DNA of 54,532 bases from an uncultured Lachnospiraceae bacterium (GTDB taxonomy: Bacteria > Bacillota > Clostridia > Lachnospirales > Lachnospiraceae), in assembly GCA_902781215.1 (NCBI GenBank), contig CACZIO010000015.1:1-54532 (forward strand), written 5' to 3'. The first letter of the stretch is position 1; every line of letters starts with the position of its first letter. The notes beneath the pieces are model-generated. The model saw only the letters and a program-made list of their open reading frames with translations, searched no databases and was not told the DNA's origin. The position numbers and the translations under genes are program-made. Below are positions 1 through 9,400 of the stretch, one piece after another.

Positions 1-341
1 TTGACCTTGGTCGCCAGGTCGTTGGTGTCGATATTGGGAGAAAGACGGATCTCCTTGATCTCGACGGTATGCTGCTTGCGCTTGGCGTCCTTTTCCTTGC
101 GCGTCTTCTCATACTTGTATTTGCCGTAATCAATGATCTTGCATACGGGCGGCTTCGCGTTCGGGGAGATCTTGACCAGGTCAAGATTTGCTTCCTCCGC
201 CAGCCTGAGCGCATCCCTGGTGGGCATGATTCCCAGCTGCTCGCCGTCCGCAGAGATCACACGAACCTCTCTGTCGCGGATCCGCTCATTGATGAACAAA
301 TCGTCTCTGTCCCTGCCTCTGTTATTATTATTTACTCTCAT
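1..341 (-). CDS. infC: Translation initiation factor IF-3, N-terminal part (cut by window edge)
   Basis: The minus-strand frame starts with ATG at 341 and runs off the left edge, giving about 113 residues. After an Asn-rich start it reads FINERIRDREVRVI, then GEQLGIMPTRDALRLAEEANLDLVKI and PPVCKIIDYGKYKYE, which is the IF-3 N-terminal domain and the beginning of the linker to the C-terminal domain. IF-3 binds the 30S subunit and controls start-codon choice. The start is preceded by AAGGGG close to the ATG; unlike E. coli infC it does not use ATT. A long leader with an intrinsic terminator precedes it, which fits attenuation of an infC-rpmI-rplT operon, but the later genes lie outside the window. 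Confidence 0.96.
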   Translation of the reverse strand, partial: MRVNNNNRGRDRDDLFINERIRDREVRVISADGEQLGIMPTRDALRLAEEANLDLVKISPNAKPPVCKIIDYGKYKYEKTRKEKDAKRKQHTVEIKEIRLSPNIDTNDLATKV

Positions 342-554
342 AATCCCCTTGCGCTCTTGCGCAGAAAAAAACAGTGATGCAAAGCACCACTGTCATAACC
401 ATGAACACATCCCTTCCGTGCGCTTCCATCCTGAACTCCTGTCAACAGGATTCCGGAAGCCCGTACGGGATCAACCATAGATAAACACCAGAAGCCTGCG
501 CCGCTGGGTGAGAGTAATGCTCTGCTTGATTGTATGCAAGTGTCTCTCGACACA
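342..554 (-). ncRNA. infC operon leader (candidate L20-type autoregulatory leader)
   Basis: Roughly 210 nt separate the promoter at 561-589 from infC. The transcript can form several stem-loops and ends with an intrinsic terminator just before the gene. In Bacillota the infC-rpmI-rplT operon is often controlled by an L20-binding leader that chooses between a terminator and an antiterminator. Position and the terminator support that reading. I could not match the L20 consensus by eye, so the ligand is inferred. The open frames crossing this stretch have no coding character. Confidence 0.5.
364..393 (-). terminator. Leader terminator (attenuator) before infC
   Basis: On the minus strand ACAGTG pairs with CACTGT around a short loop (371-393), followed by seven U residues (370-364). 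It lies between the infC promoter and the infC start, so it must be bypassed for infC to be expressed. Confidence 0.75.
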
Positions 555-560
555 AAGGAT

Positions 561-589
561 ATACTACCATTACAGCTGCCGGATGTCAA
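561..589 (-). promoter_or_regulatory. Promoter of the infC operon
   Basis: Minus strand: TTGACA (589-584), 17-nt spacer, TAGTAT (566-561). This is a strong sigma-A type match placed about 210 nt upstream of infC. Confidence 0.75.
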
Positions 590-717
590 CGGCAAAAAGA
601 AAAACTTTTTACAGCCGGCTTTTACCGGGCCGCGGGAGCCACAGGGCCGGCTCTCCCGGTTCCTCCCGGCCGGTCACTTTTCGTGCCGCGGGAAAGCTTG
701 TCCGGGTTCTTTACAAG

Positions 718-1065
718 TCAGCCGGGATCCCTGCTTCTCTCTATTTCTCTCGAGACCGCCTCCTCCATCCTGGCGCGTTCCTCCGGATTGGAGTCCAGAA
801 TGTCCAGGCTGGCCATGGATCTTTTGTGACGGAGATACCCGACGCACCAGATCAGGACCCAGAGAAAGATCGGCAGAAAAATGGTCATGCCGAAGCAGAA
901 GCGCAGTAGCTGTATACTGCGGGCATCCCCCAGGACGGCCAGAAAAAAGGTCACCAGGTAGAGGGCGGCCAGCAGGATGATGCCGGCCAGGGCCAGAATT
1001 CGTTTCAGTCTCCCGCTCCGCGGGCCTGCCGGTCTGTCCGGGCCGGATGAATATGTATGGTTCAC
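718..1065 (-). CDS. Small two-helix membrane protein, unknown function
   Basis: 115 residues starting at GTG 1065, chosen because AGAAGG lies 6 to 8 nt upstream. The longer in-frame ATG at 1176 would overlap the end of purA by 74 nt. The protein has a polar, Pro/Arg-rich N-terminus, two hydrophobic helices (LALAGIILLAALYLVTFFL and a second rich in Phe/Leu/Trp), then a charged C-terminal helix. It follows purA by 37 bp on the same strand and may be co-transcribed. A GC-rich foldback at about 598-660 followed by U-rich sequence may end the transcript. I recognise no family. Confidence 0.6.
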   Translation of the reverse strand: MNHTYSSGPDRPAGPRSGRLKRILALAGIILLAALYLVTFFLAVLGDARSIQLLRFCFGMTIFLPIFLWVLIWCVGYLRHKRSMASLDILDSNPEERARMEEAVSREIERSRDPG

Positions 1066-1102
1066 GTTGTATTCCTTCTGCGCCCGGGCGCATGGCCGGG
1101 CT

Positions 1103-2380
1103 TTAACGGTATATGATATCCTCTCTTCCGGGGCCGTTGGAGACCATGGTGATGGGATAACCGATCTCCTTTTCAATGAACTCGATGTATCTGCGGCAGT
1201 TTTCGGGGAGATCCTCGTACTTCTTGATGCCGCGGATATCGGTCTTCCAGCCGGGGAGCTTCACATAGACGGGTTTTGCCCTGGCCAGGAGCCTGGTGAC
1301 GGGGAATTCCTTCGTCTGTACGCCGTCGATCTCGTAGGCGACGCAGACGGGGATCTCGTCCAGGTAGCCCAGGACGTCAAGGACGGTGAAGGCGACATCG
1401 GTCGCGCCCTGGAGGCGGCAGCCGTAGCGGGAGGCGACGCAGTCGTACCATCCCATGCGGCGGGGCCTGCCGGTCGTGGCGCCGAATTCGCCGCCGTCGC
1501 CGCCGCGCCTGCGCAGCTCGTCGGCCTCGTCCCCGAAGATCTCGGAGACGAATTCACCCGCGCCGACCGCGGAGGAATAGGCCTTGTTGACGACAACGAC
1601 CTGGCGGATATCGTAGGGGGCGATCCCGGCGCCGATGGCGCCGAAGGCGGCCAGGGTCGAGGAGGACGTCACCATGGGATAGATCCCGTGGTCCGGATCC
1701 TTGAGTGTCCCCAGCTGGCCCTCCAGCAGGACCGTTTTGTCCTCACGGACAGCCTGCTCCAGATACTCGCTGACATTGCCGACATAGGGTTCCACCATGT
1801 CGCGCCAGCTGTGGATGGTCTCCAGCAGCGCCATGCGGTCGATGGGGTCTCTGTGGTAGAGATGGGTCAGGAGAATATTCTTCTGGACACAGACCCGGTC
1901 GATCTTCTCCAGAAGTGTGTCGTCATCCTGGAACAGCTCGTTGACCTGCCAGCCTACCTTTGCGTATTTATCCGAGTAGAAAGGGGCGATGCCGGACTTG
2001 GTGGATCCGAAGGACTTGCCGGCCAGGCGCTCCTCCTCGCACGCATCAAAGAGAATGTGGTAGGGCATGACGACCTGACAGCGGTCAGAGATCATCAGCT
2101 GCGGCGCGGGCACACCGCGCTCCTCGATGCTCCTGAGCTCCTCCATCAGGATCGGGATATTGAGCGCGACACCGTTTCCGATGATGTTCATGACATTCTG
2201 ATGAAAGACGCCGGAGGGCAGGGTGTGCAGGGCAAATTTCCCATAGTTGTTGACGATGGTGTGACCGGCGTTCGCGCCGCCCTGAAAACGTACGACGACA
2301 TCCGCCGAGTCAGCGAGCGTATCCGTGATCTTGCCCTTGCCTTCATCTCCCCAGTTTGCGCCGACAACTGCTTTTACCAT
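1103..2380 (-). CDS. purA: Adenylosuccinate synthetase
   Basis: 425 residues, the normal length. It joins IMP and aspartate using GTP to give adenylosuccinate, the first committed step to AMP. The N-terminus carries the diagnostic P-loop WGDEGKGK (about residues 10-17) and GGANAGHT (about 35-42) with the substrate-binding His. The conserved SGIAPFYSDK region and VTGRPRRMGWYD-type segment follow. The start at 2380 has GGAGGAAATAAACT upstream. purB lies 63 bp upstream on the same strand, so the two enzymes that make AMP from IMP are adjacent and probably share the promoter at 3972-4000. Confidence 0.97.
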   Translation of the reverse strand: MVKAVVGANWGDEGKGKITDTLADSADVVVRFQGGANAGHTIVNNYGKFALHTLPSGVFHQNVMNIIGNGVALNIPILMEELRSIEERGVPAPQLMISDRCQVVMPYHILFDACEEERLAGKSFGSTKSGIAPFYSDKYAKVGWQVNELFQDDDTLLEKIDRVCVQKNILLTHLYHRDPIDRMALLETIHSWRDMVEPYVGNVSEYLEQAVREDKTVLLEGQLGTLKDPDHGIYPMVTSSSTLAAFGAIGAGIAPYDIRQVVVVNKAYSSAVGAGEFVSEIFGDEADELRRRGGDGGEFGATTGRPRRMGWYDCVASRYGCRLQGATDVAFTVLDVLGYLDEIPVCVAYEIDGVQTKEFPVTRLLARAKPVYVKLPGWKTDIRGIKKYEDLPENCRRYIEFIEKEIGYPITMVSNGPGREDIIYR

Positions 2381-2443
2381 AGTTTATTTCCTCCAAATCA
2401 AAAAACTGCTGTTTGGATCACAGGACCTGTCACAGGCGGCCGT

Positions 2444-3877
2444 TTATACGTTGATCTGCGCTTCGACGCCCAGCAGGTCTTTGTTGGCGTCGAGGATGGG
2501 CCGGATGACCCCGTCCAGGTAGCGTTCCACCTGGTGGGGGGCACAGCCGATGTATTTGGCCGGCTCCATGGTCTTTTCCAGGTCCTCGAGAGACATGCCG
2601 AAAGCGGGGTCCGCGGCGATGAGCTCGAGCAGATTGTTGTCGAGGCCCTCCTCCTTCACGCGTCTGCCCGCCTCCATGGACAGGGTCCGGATGCGCTCGT
2701 GGAGCTCCTGGCGGTCGCCGCCGGCTTTGACGGCGTCCATCATGATGTTCTCGGTCGCCATAAAGGGCAGCTCGGAGCGGAGACGCTTCTCGATGACCTT
2801 GGGATAGACCTTGAGTCCGTCCGTGACATTCAGGCACAGGTCCAGAATGCCGTCCACTGCGAGGAATCCCTCCGGCACGGAGATGCGCTTGTTGGCGGAG
2901 TCGTCCAGCGTCCTCTCGAACCACTGGGTGCCTGCGGTCACCGCCGGATTCAGAACATCCGCCATGACATAGCGGGCCAGGGAGCAGATGCGCTCGCTCC
3001 GCATGGGATTGCGCTTGTAGGCCATCGCGGAGGACCCGATCTGGGTCTTCTCAAAAGGCTCTTCCACCTCCTTGAGATGCTGCAGGATGCGGATATCGGT
3101 CGCCATCTTCATGGCTGCGGAGGCCGTGATCGCCAGGGCATTGACGACGATGGTGTCGAGAAGCCTGGGATAGGTCTGGCCGGAGACGGCAAAGCACCTG
3201 TCAAAGCCCATCTTCTCTGCCAGCATGGGATCCAGGCGGTCGACCTTGTCCAGGTCTCCGTCGAAGAGCTCCAGGAAGGAAGCCTGGGTGCCGGTCGTGC
3301 CCTTGCTGCCCAGAAGGCGCAGGGTTCCGGCCGCATGCTCGATCTCGGCCAGCGCCAGCTCGAACTCCTGCATCCAGAGGGTGGCGCGCTTGCCGACCGT
3401 CGTGGGCTGGGCGGGCTGGAAATGGGTGAAGCCCAGGGTGGGCATGGCCTTGTACTCGTCCGCGAAGGCGGCCAGCTTGGCCAGCACATTGATCAGCTTG
3501 CGGCGCACCAGGCGCAGGGCCTCCCGCATGATGATGATATCCGTGTTGTCGCCGACGTAGCAGCTCGTCGCGCCCAGGTGGATGATGCCCTTGGCCCTGG
3601 GACACTGCAGTCCGTAGGCATAGACATGGCTCATGACGTCGTGGCGGACGACCTTCTCCCGCGCGCGGGCCTCTTCATAATTGATATCTTCCGCGTGGGC
3701 CTTCAGCTCCGCGATCTGTTCGTCCGTGATATCCAGTCCAAGCTCCTGCTCGATCTCAGCCAGCGCGATCCAGAGCCTGCGCCAGGTCCGGAATTTCATA
3801 TCCTGAGAAAAAATATACTGCATCTCTTTGCTCGCGTACCGCTCGGAAAGCGGACTCGAATATCTGTCTGTCGCCAT
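2444..3877 (-). CDS. purB: Adenylosuccinate lyase
   Basis: 477 residues. It cleaves SAICAR and adenylosuccinate in purine synthesis. The lyase-family signature GSSAMAYKRNPMRSE is present in the middle of the protein, as are GATSCYVGDN and GFTHFQPAQPTTVGKR near residues 105-170. It is of the longer (about 480 residue) ADSL-like class rather than the 430-residue Bacillus class. I chose the start at 3877 (MATDRY) because GAAAGGAAAAAGC precedes it; an in-frame ATG five codons upstream lacks such a site. It heads the purB-purA unit. Confidence 0.97.
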   Translation of the reverse strand: MATDRYSSPLSERYASKEMQYIFSQDMKFRTWRRLWIALAEIEQELGLDITDEQIAELKAHAEDINYEEARAREKVVRHDVMSHVYAYGLQCPRAKGIIHLGATSCYVGDNTDIIIMREALRLVRRKLINVLAKLAAFADEYKAMPTLGFTHFQPAQPTTVGKRATLWMQEFELALAEIEHAAGTLRLLGSKGTTGTQASFLELFDGDLDKVDRLDPMLAEKMGFDRCFAVSGQTYPRLLDTIVVNALAITASAAMKMATDIRILQHLKEVEEPFEKTQIGSSAMAYKRNPMRSERICSLARYVMADVLNPAVTAGTQWFERTLDDSANKRISVPEGFLAVDGILDLCLNVTDGLKVYPKVIEKRLRSELPFMATENIMMDAVKAGGDRQELHERIRTLSMEAGRRVKEEGLDNNLLELIAADPAFGMSLEDLEKTMEPAKYIGCAPHQVERYLDGVIRPILDANKDLLGVEAQINV

Positions 3878-3971
3878 GCTTTTTCCTTTCAATATGAATT
3901 TATACCTGCAAATATGCGGTTTTCAACTGTCACTGCCGGCGCTTCCGAAAGCGCGCGCAATTACGGAACAT

Positions 3972-4000
3972 AGAATATAACACGGTCTCTGATTCGTCAA
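3972..4000 (-). promoter_or_regulatory. Promoter of purB-purA
   Basis: Minus strand: TTGACG (4000-3995), 17-nt spacer, TATTCT (3977-3972), about 95 nt upstream of the purB start. I see no purine riboswitch in the short leader. Confidence 0.55.
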
Positions 4001-4089
4001 GAAAAAGAAAAAAGCCAAAAACGACTGTGAATAGTAAAAAAAAGCCAGAATAAATGGTCAAATATATGAAACAGACGGGAAAGCAGCGT

Positions 4090-4129
4090 AAAAAATACCG
4101 GACTGCAGCCCCGTGCTCCGCAGTCCGGT
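4090..4129 (-). terminator. Terminator after the DUF5717/DUF5716/helical-repeat operon
   Basis: A perfect 10-bp stem, ACCGGACTGC (4097-4106) with GCAGTCCGGT (4120-4129), is followed on the minus strand by A then TTTTT. It lies 77 bp beyond the stop at 4206. Confidence 0.85.
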
Positions 4130-4205
4130 TTTCTGATTGGATGTATTTTTATGCAGCTGATGCGGGGGCAGTGCCCGGACAGGGGCCTGTGCACGCATCC
4201 GCCCG

Positions 4206-5045
4206 TCAGACCGAAGCGGTCACGCGCTGGCGGTAGTCGTCCTGCATGCCCTTGAGGGTGTGCCCCAGACGGGAGGAGAAGGCCTCCTCCTGGTTTTCCC
4301 GCCTGAGCTGGCGCAGGCGCCGCAGCTGCCGGCTCTCGCTCCCCGACTTGAAGCGGCTCTCCGCCCTGGACGCGCGCTGTTCCACCTGGTAGGCGCTCTC
4401 GTAAAACTCCGGATGAACCTCCAGGAAAGCCCTGTACTCCTCTCCGCTCATATACATATATAGAGAGGCGACATACCAGAAGGCATGCTCCGGCGCCGGC
4501 GACAGCTCCCAGGCCTGGCGGAAGCAGTCCGCCGCCCGCTCGAAGAGGAAGCTGTCCGCATAGTGCAGGCCCTTTTCCTTCCAGATCTGGGCGCGGGTCC
4601 CGCGCTCCATATCGGGGAGCTTCTCCAGAAGCTCCGTGTAAGTGGTCTGGGCCTGCCGCATGTGGCCGCGGCCGGCCAGCATCTGCGCGCGGTTGAGGTC
4701 CCTGTTGATCGACGCCATCCCGCTGCCCTTTTCCATGCGCTCCAGGACCCTTGCCGTCTCACCCGCCGGGAGTGTCCCGCACTCCCGCAGGATCGTCGCG
4801 ACAAATTCCTTCGGCGTGTGGCGGCCCCGGAGCTGTCCCCGCAGCAGCCGCGCCAGTTCATGCAGCCCGCAGGACTCCGAGAGCCAGTCCGCCAGCGCGG
4901 GATCCATGATCTCCTCATCGATGAAATCCGCACACTGCGCCAGCGAATAGCACAGTTCCTCGGCGGAATAGACATTCCGCTCGATCCTCCGGATCCTGTA
5001 GGGCGTCTCGGCGAGCCTGCCCGTCACTGTCAATACCCTGCCCAT
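4206..5045 (-). CDS. Helical-repeat (TPR-like) protein of unknown function, third gene of the DUF5717/DUF5716 operon
   Basis: 279 residues, soluble, with no signal peptide or membrane segment. The first 20 residues are beta-like and the rest is helical. Residues about 110-205 contain TPR-like helix pairs (NRAQMLAGRGHMRQAQTTYTELLEKL, then ADSFLFERAADCFRQAWELS). The last 60 residues are Arg/Gln/Glu-rich and probably a coiled coil. It starts 59 bp after the upstream actin-fold gene and ends in a strong terminator, so it is the last gene of the operon. I do not recognise a named family. Context suggests it works with the other two proteins, which is inference. Confidence 0.75.
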   Translation of the reverse strand: MGRVLTVTGRLAETPYRIRRIERNVYSAEELCYSLAQCADFIDEEIMDPALADWLSESCGLHELARLLRGQLRGRHTPKEFVATILRECGTLPAGETARVLERMEKGSGMASINRDLNRAQMLAGRGHMRQAQTTYTELLEKLPDMERGTRAQIWKEKGLHYADSFLFERAADCFRQAWELSPAPEHAFWYVASLYMYMSGEEYRAFLEVHPEFYESAYQVEQRASRAESRFKSGSESRQLRRLRQLRRENQEEAFSSRLGHTLKGMQDDYRQRVTASV

Positions 5046-5104
5046 TTTTTTCTCCTGATCATCTGATCAACGATTGTCGTACAGCCCCTTCCGGAGCTTT
5101 GTCA

Positions 5105-6439
5105 TCACACTTCAAAGGCCGCCTCCCAGACGCCTCCTCCGGAGGGAAAGATCTCCCCGAAGCCCAGGTCCCTGACCTGTACGCGCAGGCGGTCCGCCGC
5201 CGGCATGGTCAGAACGGCCCTGAGCCTGGTCGTCCGGTCCGGCCGCTCCGGCAGCCCGTCCAGCTCCACCGTCAGCGTCCGGGGCTCCCCGCCCGTCACC
5301 GGCGTCTGCACCAGGTTGAATTCTCTGCCCGTGTCCAGGATAAAGTCCTCCTCCACCTCGGCATTGTACCACTTCACGCCCGCGTCCAGCAGGACATGGT
5401 AGCCGACCTGCTCCCGCATCAGCACTTCGATTCCGATGTTGGACCGGAGCGCATCCGGCGACAGGAAGACACTCTCCGGGATCTCGGCGGGCCGGTCCGT
5501 GTGGAGCAGGGCGCTGTAGGCAGCACCCTTGCTGAACAGGTTCTCCCCCTGGAAGACTCTCCGCCCCCGGCACAGGACCGACGCGGATTCCTTCATCCAG
5601 CTCCCGGAAAAGCCCTCCCCGGTCAGATAGACCGCGGAGACCTCCTGGTCCCGCAGGACCTCCTGCACGGTCTCGGCAAAGGCATGGTCGCGGAGACCGC
5701 CCGACAGGTCCGGCGCAAGGGACCTCTCCTCCATCTGTGCCCAGTAGACCACGGGCTCCGCCCTGCGGTTGCAGGACAATGTCGAAAAGGAAAGCGCCCC
5801 GTCCAGGCTGTACTCGCACAGCAGCATCCCCGCCCGGCGCTGTTCGGCGTCCTGCATGAGCATGTAGCTGTAGAAGGATTCCCGGTAGTCCTCACACAGG
5901 ACCTGCTGCACGGGAAGGTCCAGACGTCCGAAGGCCCGCAGGATCACCTGCTCCATGGAATAATCCATTTCGGGAGCCGTGAATACCACCGCTGCGATCT
6001 GCTCCGGGGCGATCTCCGGCTCCAGCATGGCGATACAGCGGCGCAGATAAAGTGCCAGCAGGGCTCCCGCGCCGTACTCCTCCCCGCCGACCCGGATACT
6101 CAGGTCTCTGCGGGCCTTGTCCAGAAGGCCCGTCACCAGCGTCCCCTCGCCCTCCTGTGCCGCCTCGACCGCATCCTGGCCGGCCAGCCAGACGGGAGAA
6201 TCCGTACATTTGCACAGCGCCATGGGAATGTTGTAGGCCTCCTGCCCCGAAACAGTGGAGAAGGTCACCGGCTCCCGGGAGACCCCTCCCGTCGCCGCGT
6301 TGACAAAGCCCTTTCCGAACCGGGCTCTCTTATTATATAGATAGGAAATCTGGCAGTGATCCTGCGTGAGGTCGATCCCCAGCATGAATTTGCCGACCGG
6401 TGATTTGGATATGATCATTTCTGTCGGTATAACCTCCAC
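5105..6439 (-). CDS. DUF5716-like protein with a degenerate Hsp70/actin ATPase fold
   Basis: 444 residues. The order of elements follows Hsp70: MLGIDLTQDHCQISY near the N-terminus (phosphate-1 position), AVVFTAPEMDYS with VLCEDYRESFYSY (the VITVPA and EPxAA positions), VYLTGEGFSGSW (adenosine motif) and NLFSKGAAYSA (GAA helix). The glycine-rich phosphate-2 motif is eroded to EYSLDGALSF, so nucleotide hydrolysis is doubtful. The last 100 residues are beta-rich and are not a DnaK substrate-binding domain. The start is ambiguous: GTG at 6439, or an ATG seven codons later that lies 14 nt after GGAGG. It follows the DUF5717-like gene by 23 bp. The DUF names are recalled from Lachnospiraceae genomes, not searched. 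Confidence 0.72.
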   Translation of the reverse strand: MEVIPTEMIISKSPVGKFMLGIDLTQDHCQISYLYNKRARFGKGFVNAATGGVSREPVTFSTVSGQEAYNIPMALCKCTDSPVWLAGQDAVEAAQEGEGTLVTGLLDKARRDLSIRVGGEEYGAGALLALYLRRCIAMLEPEIAPEQIAAVVFTAPEMDYSMEQVILRAFGRLDLPVQQVLCEDYRESFYSYMLMQDAEQRRAGMLLCEYSLDGALSFSTLSCNRRAEPVVYWAQMEERSLAPDLSGGLRDHAFAETVQEVLRDQEVSAVYLTGEGFSGSWMKESASVLCRGRRVFQGENLFSKGAAYSALLHTDRPAEIPESVFLSPDALRSNIGIEVLMREQVGYHVLLDAGVKWYNAEVEEDFILDTGREFNLVQTPVTGGEPRTLTVELDGLPERPDRTTRLRAVLTMPAADRLRVQVRDLGFGEIFPSGGGVWEAAFEV

Positions 6440-6462
6440 GATCCTCTGACGCCGCCTGCATC

Positions 6463-9400
6463 CTATCTGCGGAAGAGCTCGTTCTCCAGATAGCTTCTGC
6501 GGTAATAACCGGTCAGCAGGGAGAGGGCCTCATCATACTCCCGCAGCGCCGCGGCCCGGGTCGTCTCATTGATCAGGCCGAACCGTCCCGAACAGGTTTC
6601 CAGGATCCGCGCGTCCTGACCGATGATCCCGCTCTGCACGACATGCTTCTGCGCGGCATCGTCAGTGATATAGTAATGCATCTGTTCTCCGTAGAAGAGC
6701 AGGAAACCAGATACAAAAAAGTCCCTGTACATCTCCTTCATGGGGCGGGAGCGGTAGTTTCCCGCCTCGCCTCTCCGTGAAGTCGTGTAATGAAATACGA
6801 TATTCCGTCCCCTCCCGTCATCCTGCGCGGCGGGATGGTACTGGACCAGTGTCTCCTCCGCATAGAGGTCCAACCGGTCATCGTAACCCGGGAACTGCCG
6901 GTAGAAGGGGAAGATGATCCCCTTTGAGAGCAGGGCGGACAGGCTCTCCCTGGCCGCCGTCCGCTCGCGGGTGGAGATATCCCCCTGCCGCATGGACAGC
7001 TCCTTGAGGCAGGCGATCCTGCAGATATCGGGGATCCGGTCCCGCCGGTCCGCTGTCCCCGTGCCCTCCGCAGCTGCGGCGGCTGCAGGGCCTGCGGATT
7101 CATCCGCGATCAGGCCCGCGATCAGCTCCGTCATGCGTCTGCCCATGGATATGCCGCCGGAGAAGGCGAAATCCGCATAGGCGGCGACCGCCGGCAGGAA
7201 GATCTCTCCCGGCCTGCTGCCGGTACTGAGCAGGATCTGCGCGTGCTCCTGCAGGACCGTCCCGGTAAAGAGCATCTGGCGGAGGATCCTGTCGTCCAGG
7301 TCCCCGGTCGGAAGCGCCGCGTCCATACAGCCCTTGCGGAGCCGCAGGAGCTCCCCGGCCAGACCGCTGAAGGAATCCGCCAGCCTGGCGAGCAGGTCCG
7401 GGGATGTATTGCCCCGGGAAAAAGCATCCCAGCCGGCAGAGATCAGAACCGCGCGGGCGCTCCCGTCCCAGGACATCCCCAGGCAGAGCCTCGCCAGCGT
7501 GGGAGCGGCGATCTCCTCACTGCCGTATACGGACAGCCAGCGCAGCGCCTGGTCAAAGGCCTCCGCGTCCGCCAGCGAGGCATAGAGCTCGCCCCTCTCC
7601 TGCGCCGTGCACTGGGCCGGATCCGCCTTGGACAGGAAAAAGCGCTGGAGTTTTTCATCTCCCGCCCCGGCCTCCAGGCAGCTCAGCAGGAGATCTGTGC
7701 GGGCGGAGGAAGTCAGGAGGCCGCTGTCCAGGAGGCGCCCTGCGCCGGCCGCCTGCTCCTGCCCCTCTTCTCCTGTGAAGTTCAGCCGCACGTCCCCCCG
7801 GTTTCCGAAGCCGATCCTCTCTGCCAGAAGATAGGGATTCTCCTCCTGCCGGACAGACCTGTCCGCGCGGCGTCCCCTCTCGGAGCGCACCGTCAGAGCG
7901 ACCGGCGCTGCCGGAGCCGCGGCCTGCGCTTCCTCTGTCATCTCCTGCAGGTCCAGGGCATAGGGGAGACTCTGGGCGTAGCGGTTTCCGTCCTCGTCCT
8001 CCAGAAATACCGTATTGGCATCCCCGTACACCGTCAGAAAGGCGACGCCGCCCCGCAGCGGGACCTTCTCCTCTTCCCGGAAGCGGTCATACAAAAGCAC
8101 TGCCCGGACCGGCCGCCGCGCCGTCGTGCGCAGGATGGCATTTCGCCCCGCGGGCAGACGGCAGCGTGAATCGTCCGCCGGCATGCTCTGCCGCCAGTTC
8201 TCTTCCAGCCTTGTCAGGCCGACGCCGGCCTCCATGGCCCTGTCGTACCATTTGTGGGCCTGCGGGGACAGGTCCTGTCCGCGCACCAGGAGGATGCAGA
8301 TGGCCCGCAGCAGGTCCTCGCGGGGCGCTTCTTCATCCCAGGCAGCGCACAGGGCCTTGAAGAGGACCTTTGAAAAGGTCTTCTTTTTCTCCGCGAGCTC
8401 GATCATGACCTCGACCGCCCTGTCCGTCAGGGCGCCGGCCCGCGCCGCGTACCAGAGCACATGCAGGCCGAAATCGTCCCTGGCCCAGCGCTCCTGGACG
8501 CTGCTGCCGGGCAGCAGGATCCCGGGATCCTCGCGGATCATATCCCAGGCCTCGGTCCAGATCAGGGGACTGCTGCAGCCGTTCTCAAACTGATGCCGGA
8601 GGAAGTTCCACCGGGCAGGTGTTCCCGGCGCGTACTCCTCCGCCAGGTCGAGCAGCATCCAGGCCGTCCGCCAGCTGCCGGTCTGCCTGTAGATCCCCCG
8701 CAGAAAACGCACGACGCGGCTGCGGAGCTGCGTATCCTCCTCCTGGCAGCGCGCGTACAGATACATGCGGTAGCAGTAGGCCTCCTCCTGCTCCCCAGTG
8801 AAGCGGGTGGAAAAATTCTGCGCGGCGTCAGCCCCGGCCTGCCGGACCGCGATGCGGCCCAGCTCCCTCTGTGCCTCGGCATACTGGCCCCGCAGGATCA
8901 GCAGGTGGACACCGTAGAGTCTGGGGATCAGATCCCGGTGGCTCCGCATGGAGATCTCATCGATCAGGCGGTCCGCCTGCAGAAACCACCCCTCGGTATG
9001 TCCGCCCGCGCCGGCATTCTCCTGCGCATCCGCCGCGGAGGGCTGCCGGTCCAGGCGCACGTCGACATACAGGCGCATCAGCTGCAGCTGCAGCAGCTCC
9101 AGCTCCCGTTCCTGTCTGCGGCGAACCTCTGTGCCGCCTCCCGGGCAGTGCACCTCGACCGGCACTGCCGTCTCATTGAAGGGTCCGCGCACGATGACCC
9201 GGCCGAAATTGCGGCCGGCGTGCAGGGCAGCCCGGTCGACCGGGATCCTGGCCTGCCACAGGTCTCCGCTCCCCGGGACCGGTTCCGGCTCTACGCTGCC
9301 GGACAAAAACCGTCCCTCCAGCCTCACAGCGGGCCGCAGGGCACAGGGTGCTGTCCGGCGGATCTGCAGGGTCAGCCAGACCGCCTCCTCCTCTTTCTTT

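Noticed and set aside
977-3973. Open frame of 998 codons on the plus strand opposite purA and purB
   Set aside because: It is antisense to two certain genes, has no ribosome binding site, and its His/Gln/Gly/Asp-rich composition is the mirror of GC-rich codon use. The same holds for long frames at 8461-10260, 10864-12858, 15179-17128, 20485-22470 (minus), 30025-31947 and 35690-37126.
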